64,000 nt of DNA, from contig NZ_OZ024668.1 of assembly GCF_902497775.2 (NCBI RefSeq), positions 1,511,826 to 1,575,825 on the forward strand, written 5' to 3'. Shown one piece after another: positions 9,686-17,302 of this stretch (the first letter of the stretch is position 1; every line of letters begins with the position of its first letter). The notes under the pieces were generated by a model. The model was not told where the DNA came from. It saw only the letters and a program-made list of their open reading frames with translations, and did not search any database. The translations under genes and the position numbers were made by a program. Source of the stretch: Pseudomonas fluorescens. Lineage in GTDB: Bacteria > Pseudomonadota > Gammaproteobacteria > Pseudomonadales > Pseudomonadaceae.

Positions 9686-10075
9686 TCAGTTGGAAGCGTT
9701 GTTCAACTGCTGAAGCGCAAGTTGTTTGGCAGCACTGGCTTCGAAGTTTGCACGCTCTTCATCCAGATACCGATAAATATTTTGGAGGTTGGCGATTTTC
9801 TGTTGGACTTCTGCCATCTTCTTTTCAATTAGCTTGGCGCCGTCAGCACAATCGATCAGCTTGTTCCGCTGCGCATCCAGAATCTCGCCTATTTCCCCCA
9901 GGGAAAACCCCATGCTTTGCGCGCGCTGGATAAAGTCCAGATCCTGCAGGGTTTGCGCTGTGTAATCGCGATAGTTGTTAGTTCGCCGCTGCGGTGAGAT
10001 CAGGCCGATTTGCTCGTAGTAACGTAGCGTATGGCGGCTGGCACCGCTGCGGGCCTCGAGTTCGCCGATTTTCAT
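9686..10075 (-). CDS. MerR-family transcriptional regulator
   Basis: The 129-aa protein opens with a MerR winged HTH (MKIGELEARSGASRHTLRYYEQIGLI), followed by the dimerisation coiled coil (EKKMAEVQQKIANLQNIYRYLDEER). No metal-binding cysteine cluster is seen near the C-terminus (only one Cys, in DCADG), so it probably senses an organic signal or redox state and not a metal. It is divergent from the SDR gene with 74 bp between starts, the usual arrangement when MerR controls its neighbour. Confidence 0.88.
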   Translation of the reverse strand: MKIGELEARSGASRHTLRYYEQIGLISPQRRTNNYRDYTAQTLQDLDFIQRAQSMGFSLGEIGEILDAQRNKLIDCADGAKLIEKKMAEVQQKIANLQNIYRYLDEERANFEASAAKQLALQQLNNASN

Positions 10076-10086
10076 GAAAACACCGC

Positions 10087-10117
10087 TTGACCATAGAGTT
10101 GGCTCGATAGTTTACGC
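10087..10117 (+). promoter_or_regulatory. Possible MerR-type promoter of the SDR gene
   Basis: TTGACC at 10087-10092 and a weak TTACGC at 10112-10117 are 19 bp apart, the lengthened spacer on which MerR proteins act. No clear dyad is visible in the spacer, so this is tentative. Confidence 0.35.
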
Positions 10118-10149
10118 TTGGTTTCTCACCTTAAACAAGGAACAGGGAA

Positions 10150-11220
10150 ATGAGCGTGGAGTGCTTTGTCACCGGGGGGACCGGTTTCATCGGTCAACAT
10201 CTGGTGGCGTACCTGAGTGCCAAAGGTCACACCATTCGGGTGTTGATGCGTCGCCCGGAGCGACTAGCTGAACTGCGGGAGCAAATCGACAATTTGGGCG
10301 GGTGCGCAACCCGGGTATTTGCCGTAGCTGGCGATCTGGAACGGGACAACCTGGGGCTGAGTCTTGCTGATCGAGAAGTGCTAAGGCACGCCCGCGTCGT
10401 ATTCCACCTGGGCGCCCACTTCGCCTGGGGACTTTCAGTGGAGCACTCTCGTGCGGTGAACGTAGAAGGGGCAAAGCGCGTGGCGCTGCTGGCGGCTGAG
10501 CAAAAAAGCCGGTTAGTGATGATCGGCGGCTACATGCTGAAAAACCATGAACATCTGCAACGCATCGGAATTGATCCTCGTTATCCGGAGCGGACGCATT
10601 GGCCTGCCGTCTACCGGCATGTCGGTGGTTACGAGGCGAGCAAGCTGGAGGCGCATTTTGCGACCCTAGAGGTCATGTCCGCCAAGGGTGGGGAGATTAC
10701 CGTTGTCCACCCCGCGACGGTCTGTGGCCACAGCCGCACGGGGCATATTGTTGACGGTCAGCCGCTAGTGGAGCTGATACGCAACCTTGTGCAGGGAAAG
10801 CTGACTGCAGTGCCTGGTACCGCCAAGCACTGGCTGCCACTGGTCACCGTGGATTACCTGGTTGAACTGGTGGCGGTTTGTGCTTTTGATCCTGCCATGG
10901 TGGGTCAGGAACTGCTGGTGCTTGATGACCAAACTCCCAATTTGCGAGAACTCTTGGTACAGGTGGCACAACCTTTGGGCTTAAAGTCTCCCAAGCATTA
11001 CATTTCACTCCGATTGCTGAAGTTGCTATTGAGTATTCCTCCCGTCGCGCGGATTTTGAATACAAAACCCGAAGCCTTGGATTTTATCCAGACCACTCGT
11101 TTTGATACAGCGGCGGTCGAGCAATTTGCCAACAGGTATGGAATAGCCAAACCGGATATACGTCAGTCGTTGCAGCACACGGCAACGTTCGTCAACTCAT
11201 ATTGCATAGCCAAGGGCTAA
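10150..11220 (+). CDS. Extended SDR: NAD-dependent epimerase/dehydratase family
   Basis: The 356-aa enzyme has a Rossmann dinucleotide site TGGTGFIG (8-15) and an active-site YEASK (Tyr161, Lys165). The position before the loop where extended SDRs usually carry a catalytic Ser reads MIGGYM, so that residue may be missing or shifted. The rest (VDYLVELVAVC, then a helical C-terminus with KLLLSIPPVARIL) resembles dihydroflavonol reductase and hydroxysteroid dehydrogenase relatives more than sugar epimerases. The substrate is unknown. AAGGAACAGGG precedes the ATG. The divergent MerR regulator probably controls it. Confidence 0.82.
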   Translation: MSVECFVTGGTGFIGQHLVAYLSAKGHTIRVLMRRPERLAELREQIDNLGGCATRVFAVAGDLERDNLGLSLADREVLRHARVVFHLGAHFAWGLSVEHSRAVNVEGAKRVALLAAEQKSRLVMIGGYMLKNHEHLQRIGIDPRYPERTHWPAVYRHVGGYEASKLEAHFATLEVMSAKGGEITVVHPATVCGHSRTGHIVDGQPLVELIRNLVQGKLTAVPGTAKHWLPLVTVDYLVELVAVCAFDPAMVGQELLVLDDQTPNLRELLVQVAQPLGLKSPKHYISLRLLKLLLSIPPVARILNTKPEALDFIQTTRFDTAAVEQFANRYGIAKPDIRQSLQHTATFVNSYCIAKG

Positions 11221-11559
11221 GCCCTCTGGCTTCTCCCTTGGCGGCGACAACGTCGTTAGCCCCGATTAAATGGAGCTTCCTAAGGTAAGTAATGCGGGTT
11301 CATCAACTGAGAAGTGCAACCACCGTGCTTGAAATCGGCCCGTGTCGAGTCATGTTGATCCTGTGCTGGGAGAGCAGGGTGCATATTTCCGCCATTTCGT
11401 ACGGGAATTTCAAGAAGGTCGACAGCATCCTACTGGGCGATCCAGCGTATCCCACAATCAATACTGGGGTTGGTGGGATCTTCGTATCCTCAAACTTTGC
11501 GCCGTCGATGTAGGGCGGCATTCTATCGAACGACAATTCAGCGACAGGGATCGTCATCA
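11221..11559. other. Intergenic stretch of about 340 bp
   Basis: It contains an 85-codon minus-strand frame (11303-11560) whose sequence (MPPYIDGAKFEDTKIP..., then LLSQHRINMTRHGP) looks protein-like but lacks a ribosome site and matches no family I know. It may be a gene remnant divergent from the EamA transporter. No terminator or RNA is evident. Confidence 0.35.
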
Positions 11560-12459
11560 ATGCAATCTACTTTCAGCAAAGGCGTCATATTTGCACTCTC
11601 CGCTGCGGCACTGAACGCAACGATCGGTGTACTCAGCAAAGTACTCATGAGTCATGGCTTCACCGCCAGCAGTGTCGCCGTCATCAAAACCGTACTGGGT
11701 TGCATGCTTCTCTCGATCTTACTGCTTTTCCTCAAGCGCCCGACGTCGACGACCAAATGGACTCAGGCGGCTATCTGCGCGTTCCTTGGCATCTTTGTGC
11801 TGTTCCACTTCGAAACGTCCGCCTATCGACATTACGCTGCAGCAGGTGTGGTGGTGGTGCTGATGGCCAGTGCGTCAATTTCCTCGATCATTCTGGGGCG
11901 CATTTTTCTCAAGGATGCTATCACCGCGAACGCGACCATGGGCGCCGCACTGGCTATCGCCGGGATCGCGGTGATCTTCGGCGCCGACCTGCAGCAGGGC
12001 TTTACCCTGCAAGGTGCTGCGCTAGCCTCCACGGCCGGCTGCGGCTATGGGGCGTTTTCGGTTGCCATGAAGCGGATGGGCGTGTCGGGGGGGCTGCACT
12101 TCACCCGGCAATTGCTGTTCTTTGGCAGCCTTTACCTGCTGATGCCGGCCGCGGCCGATGATTTCGTGATCGGCGAGCTGTCGCCGCTGGCGATCGCCGC
12201 ACTGTTAGCGCTGGCCGCGCTGCCGACAATCCTTGGCTTCTTCTGCACCACCAAGGCCATCGAGTATCTCAAGCCATCCCAAGTGCAGGCGCTGGAACTG
12301 ACCGAACCGCTGTTCGCCGCCCTGCTGGCGTTTGTGGCGCTCAATGAAGTACCGCGCGAAAGCCTGTACGCGGGAGCGGCACTGATCATCGTCGGCCTGT
12401 GTTTCTCCAATGAACTAATCCGCTTGGGCAGCAAAGCATCGGTACCTTCGGCCGAGTGA
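11560..12459 (+). CDS. EamA-domain transporter (drug/metabolite transporter superfamily)
   Basis: The 299-aa protein has about ten membrane helices in two EamA repeats; the end of the second reads ALELTEPLFAALLAFVALNEVP, a typical signature. Members export metabolites, amino acids or drugs; the substrate is not predictable. I use the ATG at 11560 (MQSTFSKG) because the 30-residue upstream extension is basic and hydrophilic. The ribosome site is weak (AGGGA, 12 bases away). Confidence 0.85.
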   Translation: MQSTFSKGVIFALSAAALNATIGVLSKVLMSHGFTASSVAVIKTVLGCMLLSILLLFLKRPTSTTKWTQAAICAFLGIFVLFHFETSAYRHYAAAGVVVVLMASASISSIILGRIFLKDAITANATMGAALAIAGIAVIFGADLQQGFTLQGAALASTAGCGYGAFSVAMKRMGVSGGLHFTRQLLFFGSLYLLMPAAADDFVIGELSPLAIAALLALAALPTILGFFCTTKAIEYLKPSQVQALELTEPLFAALLAFVALNEVPRESLYAGAALIIVGLCFSNELIRLGSKASVPSAE

Positions 12460-12521
12460 GCTATTTTCGGATCCTGATTACTTTAGCAACCAGTGTTTTC
12501 AAGTGTTTTGAGCTACTGACC

Positions 12522-12554
12522 GCTTCTGGCCGATTACTGCCCTTGGCCAGAAGC
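12522..12554 (+). terminator. Strong hairpin after the EamA gene
   Basis: A perfect 10-bp stem (GCTTCTGGCC / GGCCAGAAGC) with a 13-nt loop lies about 60 bp past the stop. There is no T-tract, so it could be a mRNA-stabilising hairpin or a repeated element and not an intrinsic terminator. Confidence 0.35.
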
Positions 12555-12607
12555 TGCCGTTGGCGGAAGGTTTCTTCAGCTTGCCCTGCGATGCTTTTCA
12601 AAGATTC

Positions 12608-12784
12608 CTAATGCGCCCCCGCATGCCGGCGACTACGCCGCACCGGCAGCGCTTCTTTGCCTTCAGGCTGAATACGATGATGCGGATGATGACGCCGGGC
12701 GATGCGCAACACCCCCCAGAGCATGGCAGCAGCGACGCTCAACCAGGCGCCGACCAGCATCAGGATTGCCATTGTCAGGCTCAT
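12608..12784 (-). CDS. Small single-span membrane protein (58 aa)
   Basis: Starting at the ATG at 12784, which has AGGAGG seven bases upstream, the product is one hydrophobic helix (MTMAILMLVGAWLSVAAAMLWGVL without the first residues) followed by a basic, histidine-rich cytoplasmic tail. A longer in-frame extension to 13033 is Arg/Pro-rich and not credible. The strong ribosome site and helix-plus-basic-tail layout make it a likely real gene; its role is unknown. Confidence 0.65.
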   Translation of the reverse strand: MSLTMAILMLVGAWLSVAAAMLWGVLRIARRHHPHHRIQPEGKEALPVRRSRRHAGAH

Positions 12785-13001
12785 GTGTGCCTCCTCAAAT
12801 CCGCGCCAAGGCAACAAAGGCTCGCCACGCGGACACCTGTTCAGTCTAGCCCTTTGCATGTTGCAGGCTATTGACCGATGGTCTAGCGGCTTGGGCCGCT
12901 TTGTTCTAAGCCCGCTGCGGGCTATACCCCAGGCGCGCGCCAGCCTATGATCAGCGCTCAGGGCCGGGCAGTGGCTGCCGGCCGTCATCGAGCGAGTGTT
13001 C

Positions 13002-13685
13002 ATGCCTGCACTGACTTCCCTAACCGGCTTCACCCCACGCCGCCTGCTGGTGGCCTGCGTGGTCAGCCTGGCCCTGGCCGGGTGTGCCAGCCAGCCGCCG
13101 TCCCAGCTTAAAAACCTGCCGCAACGGGTCGAGATCGGCTCGGTGCCTTTCTACCGTGGCGAAGCCAACCAGAGCGCATCGATGGCGCTTGCGGCATTGC
13201 TGTCGCAACAGGGTGTACGCGTCACCCCGGGCTTGCTCGACAAGCCGTTGGGCCTGCCGGAAAACCTCGACAAGCTTGAAGGCTCGATCCAGCGGGTGGG
13301 CCGCGAATACGGCATGGTCGTCTACCCGCTCGAGCCACGCCTGGACGCCTTGCTGGCGCAGGTGGCGGCGGGCAACCCGGTGTTGCTGCGCTTTCAGCAA
13401 GGTTCGGCGTTCTGGAGCGAGCCGCGCTATGCCTTGCTGGTCGGCTATGACCGGTACAAGCAGCGGGTATTGTTGCGGGCGGGGATGAACCGGCGCCTGC
13501 TGATGGAGTTCGATGACTTCGAATCAGCCTGGCAAAAGCAGGGGAGTTGGGCGGTGCTGGTTCAGCAGCCAGGCCAATTGCCGGCCCAGGTTGACCGCCA
13601 GCGCTGGCTGAAAGCGGCCAATGACCTGGCCCAGGCGGGCCAGGAACAAGCGGCCCGGCAGGCCGTCAGCGCCCTGGGGCAGTGA
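13002..13685 (+). CDS. Lipoprotein with a degenerate C39-peptidase-like fold
   Basis: The 227-aa product has a signal peptide with lipobox LALAGC and then a domain with the layout of C39-like papain folds: IGSVPFYRGEANQSASMALAALL, later RYALLVGYDRYKQRVLLRAG. In active members the first block carries a catalytic Cys (QCGPAAL-like) and the second a His (HYVVVVGYD-like). Here these read QSASMAL and RYALLVG, so both are absent. It is probably a non-catalytic envelope protein. The start could be the GTG at 12996 or the ATG at 13002; neither has a strong ribosome site. Confidence 0.75.
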   Translation: MPALTSLTGFTPRRLLVACVVSLALAGCASQPPSQLKNLPQRVEIGSVPFYRGEANQSASMALAALLSQQGVRVTPGLLDKPLGLPENLDKLEGSIQRVGREYGMVVYPLEPRLDALLAQVAAGNPVLLRFQQGSAFWSEPRYALLVGYDRYKQRVLLRAGMNRRLLMEFDDFESAWQKQGSWAVLVQQPGQLPAQVDRQRWLKAANDLAQAGQEQAARQAVSALGQ

Positions 13686-13707
13686 CGGCGCAAGCCGGGC
13701 AGGGGGC

Positions 13708-14991
13708 TTAGAAGCCCAGACGATCGCGCAGGCTGTAGTACCAGGCGCCCAGGGCGCTGAACGGTACACGCAGCAGCTGGCCACCCGGGAACGGGTAGTG
13801 CGGCAGCTCGGCGAAGGCATCGAAGCGCTCGGCCTGGCCACGCAGGGCCTCGGCCAGCACCTTGCCCGCCAGGTGGGTGTAGGTGACGCCGTGGCCACTG
13901 CAACCCTGGGAGTAATAGATGTTGTCGCCCAGGCGACCCACTTGCGGCAGGCGCGACAGGGTCAGCAGGAAGTTGCCGGTCCAGGCGTAGTCGATCTTCA
14001 CGTCCTTGAGCTGCGGGAAGGCCTTGAGCATTTTCGGGCGGATGATCGCTTCGATGTTGGCCGGGTCGCGCGCACCGTAGACCACGCCACCGCCGAAGAT
14101 CAGGCGCTTGTCGCCGGTCAGGCGGTAGTAGTCGAGCAGGTAGTTGCAGTCTTCGACGCAGTAGTCTTGCGGCAGCAGGCTGCGCGCCAGGTCTTCGCTC
14201 AGTGGCTCGGTGGTGATCACCTGGGTGCCGCACGGCATCGACTTGGCCGCCAGCTCCGGCACCAGGCCGCCGAGGTAGGCGTTACCGGCAACGATGATGA
14301 ACTTGGCGCGCACTTTACCTTGTGGGGTATGCACCACCGGGTTGGCACCGCGCTCGATGCGGATGGCCGGCGATTGCTCGTAGATCTTGCCGCCCAGCGA
14401 CTCGACCGCGGCGGCTTCGCCCAGGGCCAGGTTCAGCGGGTGGATGTGACCGCCGCTCATGTCGAGCATGCCGCCGATGTACTGATCGCAGTTGACCACT
14501 TCACGGATGCGCTTCTGGTCCATCAGCTCCAGCTGGGTGTGGCCGAAGCGTTCCCACAGGCGCTTTTGCGATTCCAGGTGGCCCATCTGCTTGGGCGTCA
14601 GGGCGGCGAACACGCCACCGTCTTTAAGGTCGCACTGGATGTTGTATTTGGCCACGCGCTCACGGATGATGCGCCCGCCTTCAAACGCCATGTGACCCAG
14701 CAGTTGCGCCTGCTTGGGGCCGACGGTGCGTTCGATGACATCGATGTCGCGGCTATAGCTGTTGACGATCTGCCCGCCGTTACGGCCCGAGGCGCCGAAG
14801 CCGACCTTGGCGGCTTCCAGTACGGTGACCTTGAAGCCGCTTTCAAGCAGGAACAGGGCGCTGGACAAGCCGGTGTAGCCGGCGCCGATCACGCAGACAT
14901 CGGTCTGTACCTCTTCCTGCAGCGCCGGGCGCGGCGGAACCGGATTGGCCGATGCGGCGTAGTAGGACTGAGGGTAGGGGGTATTGGCCAT
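13708..14991 (-). CDS. puuB: Gamma-glutamylputrescine oxidoreductase (FAD, DAO family)
   Basis: The 427-aa flavoprotein has an N-terminal ADP-binding motif (VCVIGAGYTGLSSALFLLE, about 33-50), GFGASGRNGGQI for FAD contact and the C-terminal CSGHGVTYTHLAGKVLAE of the D-amino-acid-oxidase family. This sequence type oxidises gamma-glutamyl-putrescine in polyamine catabolism (PuuB/PauB), giving an aldehyde, ammonia and peroxide. I start at the ATG at 14991 (MANTPYPQSYYAAS) with AGAGG eight bases upstream; an AT-rich extension to 15054 is not part of the family. Other pathway genes are not adjacent. Confidence 0.9.
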   Translation of the reverse strand: MANTPYPQSYYAASANPVPPRPALQEEVQTDVCVIGAGYTGLSSALFLLESGFKVTVLEAAKVGFGASGRNGGQIVNSYSRDIDVIERTVGPKQAQLLGHMAFEGGRIIRERVAKYNIQCDLKDGGVFAALTPKQMGHLESQKRLWERFGHTQLELMDQKRIREVVNCDQYIGGMLDMSGGHIHPLNLALGEAAAVESLGGKIYEQSPAIRIERGANPVVHTPQGKVRAKFIIVAGNAYLGGLVPELAAKSMPCGTQVITTEPLSEDLARSLLPQDYCVEDCNYLLDYYRLTGDKRLIFGGGVVYGARDPANIEAIIRPKMLKAFPQLKDVKIDYAWTGNFLLTLSRLPQVGRLGDNIYYSQGCSGHGVTYTHLAGKVLAEALRGQAERFDAFAELPHYPFPGGQLLRVPFSALGAWYYSLRDRLGF

Positions 14992-15137
14992 GCTGCGAAA
15001 CCTCTGTTTTATATTTTTTACGACTGTACCGATGCTATCAATAATAATAAACACCCGCTAGTCGTGTGTTGAAAATCCTTTACCCCGGGTTTTCACAAAT
15101 ACTTTTGTTATTCAGTGGCTTAGCGTTAAAAAAAGAG

Positions 15138-15165
15138 TTGACACTGTTCGGCGATTGCGTAGAAT
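15138..15165 (+). promoter_or_regulatory. Promoter of the first tRNA-Val
   Basis: TTGACA (15138-15143) and TAGAAT (15160-15165) are 16 bp apart and are followed by a GC-rich discriminator GCGCCCC, as in stringently controlled stable-RNA promoters. Transcription would start a few bases before the tRNA. Confidence 0.8.
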
Positions 15166-15177
15166 GCGCCCCACAGC

Positions 15178-15254
15178 AGGCACATAGCTCAGTTGGTTAG
15201 AGCACCACCTTGACATGGTGGGGGTCGTTGGTTCGAATCCAATTGTGCCTACCA
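15178..15254 (+). tRNA. tRNA-Val (GAC)
   Basis: A 77-nt cloverleaf including an encoded CCA: acceptor AGGCACA pairs with TGTGCCT, D-arm GCTC/GAGC, anticodon stem CCACC/GGTGG around TTGACAT (anticodon GAC), and T-arm with GTTCGAATC. It is identical to the second copy 160 bp downstream. Confidence 0.96.
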
Positions 15255-15287
15255 AATCAAATCCGCCCCTGCTGGCGGTACACAAAA

Positions 15288-15318
15288 AAGGCGATCCGCG
15301 AGGGTCGCCTTCTTTGTT
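15288..15318 (+). terminator. Terminator of the first tRNA-Val
   Basis: Stem AAGGCGA/TCGCCTT with a 10-nt loop is followed by CTTTGTT. Confidence 0.8.
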
Positions 15319-15373
15319 TGTGGGTATTTTTTGCCGGCAAAGCAAAGCTGCTGATTTTTTTATGAAATTTCGC

Positions 15374-15402
15374 TTTACGAAGGTTAAAGACCTGCGTATT
15401 AT
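15374..15402 (+). promoter_or_regulatory. Promoter of the second tRNA-Val
   Basis: TTTACG (15374-15379) and TATTAT (15397-15402) are 17 bp apart, again followed by a GCGCCCC discriminator. The second tRNA therefore has its own promoter although the copies are close. Confidence 0.75.
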
Positions 15403-15414
15403 GCGCCCCACAGC

Positions 15415-15491
15415 AGGCACATAGCTCAGTTGGTTAGAGCACCACCTTGACATGGTGGGGGTCGTTGGTTCGAATCCAATTGTGCCTACCA
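15415..15491 (+). tRNA. tRNA-Val (GAC), second copy
   Basis: The sequence is identical to the copy at 15178-15254 across all 77 nt, with the same GAC anticodon and encoded CCA. It has a separate promoter and terminator, indicating duplication of the whole unit followed by drift of the flanks. Confidence 0.96.
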
Positions 15492-15520
15492 AACAAATCC
15501 ACACTGCTGTGTGGTAACAA

Positions 15521-15550
15521 AAAGGGCGATCCACAAGGGTCGCCCTTTTT
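15521..15550 (+). terminator. Terminator of the second tRNA-Val
   Basis: Stem AAAGGGCGA/TCGCCCTTT with a 10-nt loop and two further T residues. It resembles the first tRNA terminator, consistent with duplication. Confidence 0.85.
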
Positions 15551-15554
15551 GCTG

Positions 15555-15648
15555 TTGGAGCGGGCTTGCCCCGCGATCGTAATCCAGCCAACACCTCATC
15601 TGTTGTCTGTGGAGTCTTATCGCGGGTCAAGCCCGCTCCTACACCCGT
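15555..15648. repeat. Inverted REP pair
   Basis: GTTGGAGCGGGCTTGCCCCGCGAT and, about 45 bp on, ATCGCGGGTCAAGCCCGCTCC form an inverted REP pair between the tRNA terminator and the SPOR lipoprotein gene. Confidence 0.88.
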
Positions 15649-15717
15649 TCCGCGATAGGGCCCTAAAGGCCAGCCAAGAATGCTAAAATCCGCCGCTTGC
15701 ATTCAGGAGATAGACGC

Positions 15718-16290
15718 GTGCGCAAAGTGGCGGTGGTAATGGCGGTGCTGGCTCTGGCCGGTTGCGAAAACGAAGTCGAGGGCGTGCACAAGCAGGTAGC
15801 CGAAAACCTGCAGAACCCCAAGACGGCCAAGTTCGCCAACGTGCGATTCGACCAGCAAGGCATTATCTGCGGCCAGGTGCGCGGCAAGGACGACGCCGGC
15901 GCTTTTGTGCCGTATCGCAGTTACGTGGCGATCAAGCAGGCCGGCGGCGACTATCAGATCATTATTGCCGACCAGGGCAGCAGCCTGGCCATTCGCGAGC
16001 GCTGCGGCGGTGCCGACCTGCAGCGCGCCGCCGATGCTGCGGCTGATCAGCCAGCGCCACAAGGCTGGGATGTCGAGATCGTCCAGGGTGCGAACATGGG
16101 TGCCCTGAGCGACATGACCGCCCGCCTGATCGAAAAGCAGATCCCGTCCTCGGTGGTCTACCGCAACGGCAAGCCGGTGGTGCTGCTCGGCCCTTATCCC
16201 GACAAGGCGCAGGCCGAGGCGCAGCAAGCCGATGTCATGGCGCGCCTGGGCACCGACTCGATCGTCATCCAGCACGACGCCCCGCGCTAG
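15718..16290 (+). CDS. SPOR-domain lipoprotein
   Basis: The 190-aa product starts at a GTG with AGGAG nine bases upstream and has a short signal peptide with lipobox ALAGC (Cys near 15). Residues up to about 110 form an unknown domain (VHKQVAENLQNPKTAKFANVRFDQQGIICGQVRGK). The C-terminal ~80 residues (WDVEIVQGANMGALSDMTARLIEKQ ... LLGPYPDKAQAEAQQADVMARLG) have the layout of a SPOR domain, which binds septal, denuded peptidoglycan. An alternative TTG start at 15697 would place charges before the signal and is less likely. Confidence 0.8.
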   Translation: MRKVAVVMAVLALAGCENEVEGVHKQVAENLQNPKTAKFANVRFDQQGIICGQVRGKDDAGAFVPYRSYVAIKQAGGDYQIIIADQGSSLAIRERCGGADLQRAADAAADQPAPQGWDVEIVQGANMGALSDMTARLIEKQIPSSVVYRNGKPVVLLGPYPDKAQAEAQQADVMARLGTDSIVIQHDAPR

Positions 16291-16344
16291 CCAGGGGCTT
16301 CGCGCTCCTCGTACACTCACGGCTCATACGCAAGGAGAGCCGTC

Positions 16345-16860
16345 ATGAGTGATTCATCCGCCGCCATTACCCTGCAACGTTGTACCGAGCAGCATGTCGA
16401 GGGCCTGACCGCCCTCTACAACGATCCGCGGGTGGCGCGCCAGGTGCTGCAGATGCCTTATCAGTCGCCCGAGATCTGGCGCAAGCGGCTGAGCCTGGAC
16501 AGCGAGCGGATGCTGTTTCTGGTGGCGTTGCACCAGGGTGAAGTCATCGGCAGTTGCTCGCTGGAACAATACGCGCGTATCCGCCGTGCCCACTGTGGCG
16601 GTATCGGCATGGGCGTGGCGCCGGACTGGCAACGCAAGGGTGTTGGCAGTCGCTTGCTTGAGGCGGTACTGGAGGTGGCGGACAACTGGATGGGCCTGCA
16701 GCGCGTCGAGCTGACCGTGTACACCGACAATCAACCGGCGCTGGCCTTGTACAAACGCTTCGGCTTTGCGGTTGAAGGTCAATTGATTGACTATGCTATG
16801 CGTGACGGTGAGTTGATCGATGTCTACAGCATGGCGCGTCTACGACGACAGCCGCGCTGA
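16345..16860 (+). CDS. GNAT N-acetyltransferase, YhhY-like
   Basis: The 171-aa protein carries the GNAT acetyl-CoA loop (GVAPDWQRKGVGSRLL) and the C-terminal ELTVYTDNQPALALYKRFGFAVEGQ block. Overall it resembles E. coli YhhY/AaaT, an L-amino-acid acetyltransferase (NxPAxxLYxxxGF, then YAMRDGELIDVYSMAR). The substrate is inferred only from this similarity. AAGGAGAGCC precedes the ATG. The HD hydrolase gene follows 13 bp later and is probably co-transcribed. Confidence 0.85.
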   Translation: MSDSSAAITLQRCTEQHVEGLTALYNDPRVARQVLQMPYQSPEIWRKRLSLDSERMLFLVALHQGEVIGSCSLEQYARIRRAHCGGIGMGVAPDWQRKGVGSRLLEAVLEVADNWMGLQRVELTVYTDNQPALALYKRFGFAVEGQLIDYAMRDGELIDVYSMARLRRQPR

Positions 16861-16873
16861 GCAGGAGGGCCAT

Positions 16874-17299
16874 ATGTCTACGCTGGAGCGGGCCATTGCG
16901 GTTGCGGCGAGGGCACATGAGGGGCAGCGCGACAAAGGTGGGGCTGCCTATATCCTCCACCCGTTGCGGGTGATGCTGAGGGTGACGACGCCCGAACAGC
17001 GCATTGTCGCGGTGCTGCACGACGTGCTCGAAGATTCACCGATGACGCTCTCCGATCTTGCTCGCGAAGGTTTCGCCCTGAAGATCCTGGCCGCCGTACA
17101 GGCGCTAAGCCGGCGCGATGACGAAAGCTACGAGGCTTTTGTTGTGCGTGTGGGCGATGATCCGCTGGCGCGGGTGGTCAAGCTGGCCGATCTTGCCGAC
17201 AACAGCGACCTGTCGCGCATTGCCATGCCCGGCCCCGATGACATGGCCCGCCTGGCCCGTTACCAGCAGGCCAGCGCCTACCTGCAGGCGCTGGCCTGA
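16874..17299 (+). CDS. Small HD-domain phosphohydrolase (SpoT hydrolase-like)
   Basis: The 141-aa protein has the HD signature of the RelA/SpoT hydrolase class: ARAHEGQRDKGGAAYILHP, then AVLHDVLED (HD pair) and VKLADLADN. It is only the hydrolase domain, without synthetase or TGS domains, like the small (p)ppGpp hydrolases (Mesh1/SAH class); the substrate is inferred. I use the ATG at 16874, preceded by CAGGAGGGC; an upstream start at 16820 would overlap the acetyltransferase gene. Confidence 0.82.
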   Translation: MSTLERAIAVAARAHEGQRDKGGAAYILHPLRVMLRVTTPEQRIVAVLHDVLEDSPMTLSDLAREGFALKILAAVQALSRRDDESYEAFVVRVGDDPLARVVKLADLADNSDLSRIAMPGPDDMARLARYQQASAYLQALA

Positions 17300-17302
17300 G
17301 CC

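Noticed and set aside
13621..15072. 483-codon plus-strand frame opposite puuB
   Set aside because: The minus strand encodes a clear FAD oxidoreductase with intact motifs; this frame is compositional.
15178..15491. CRISPR-like repeat (two identical 77-bp units)
   Set aside because: The units are tRNA-Val genes with complete cloverleaves, promoters and terminators.
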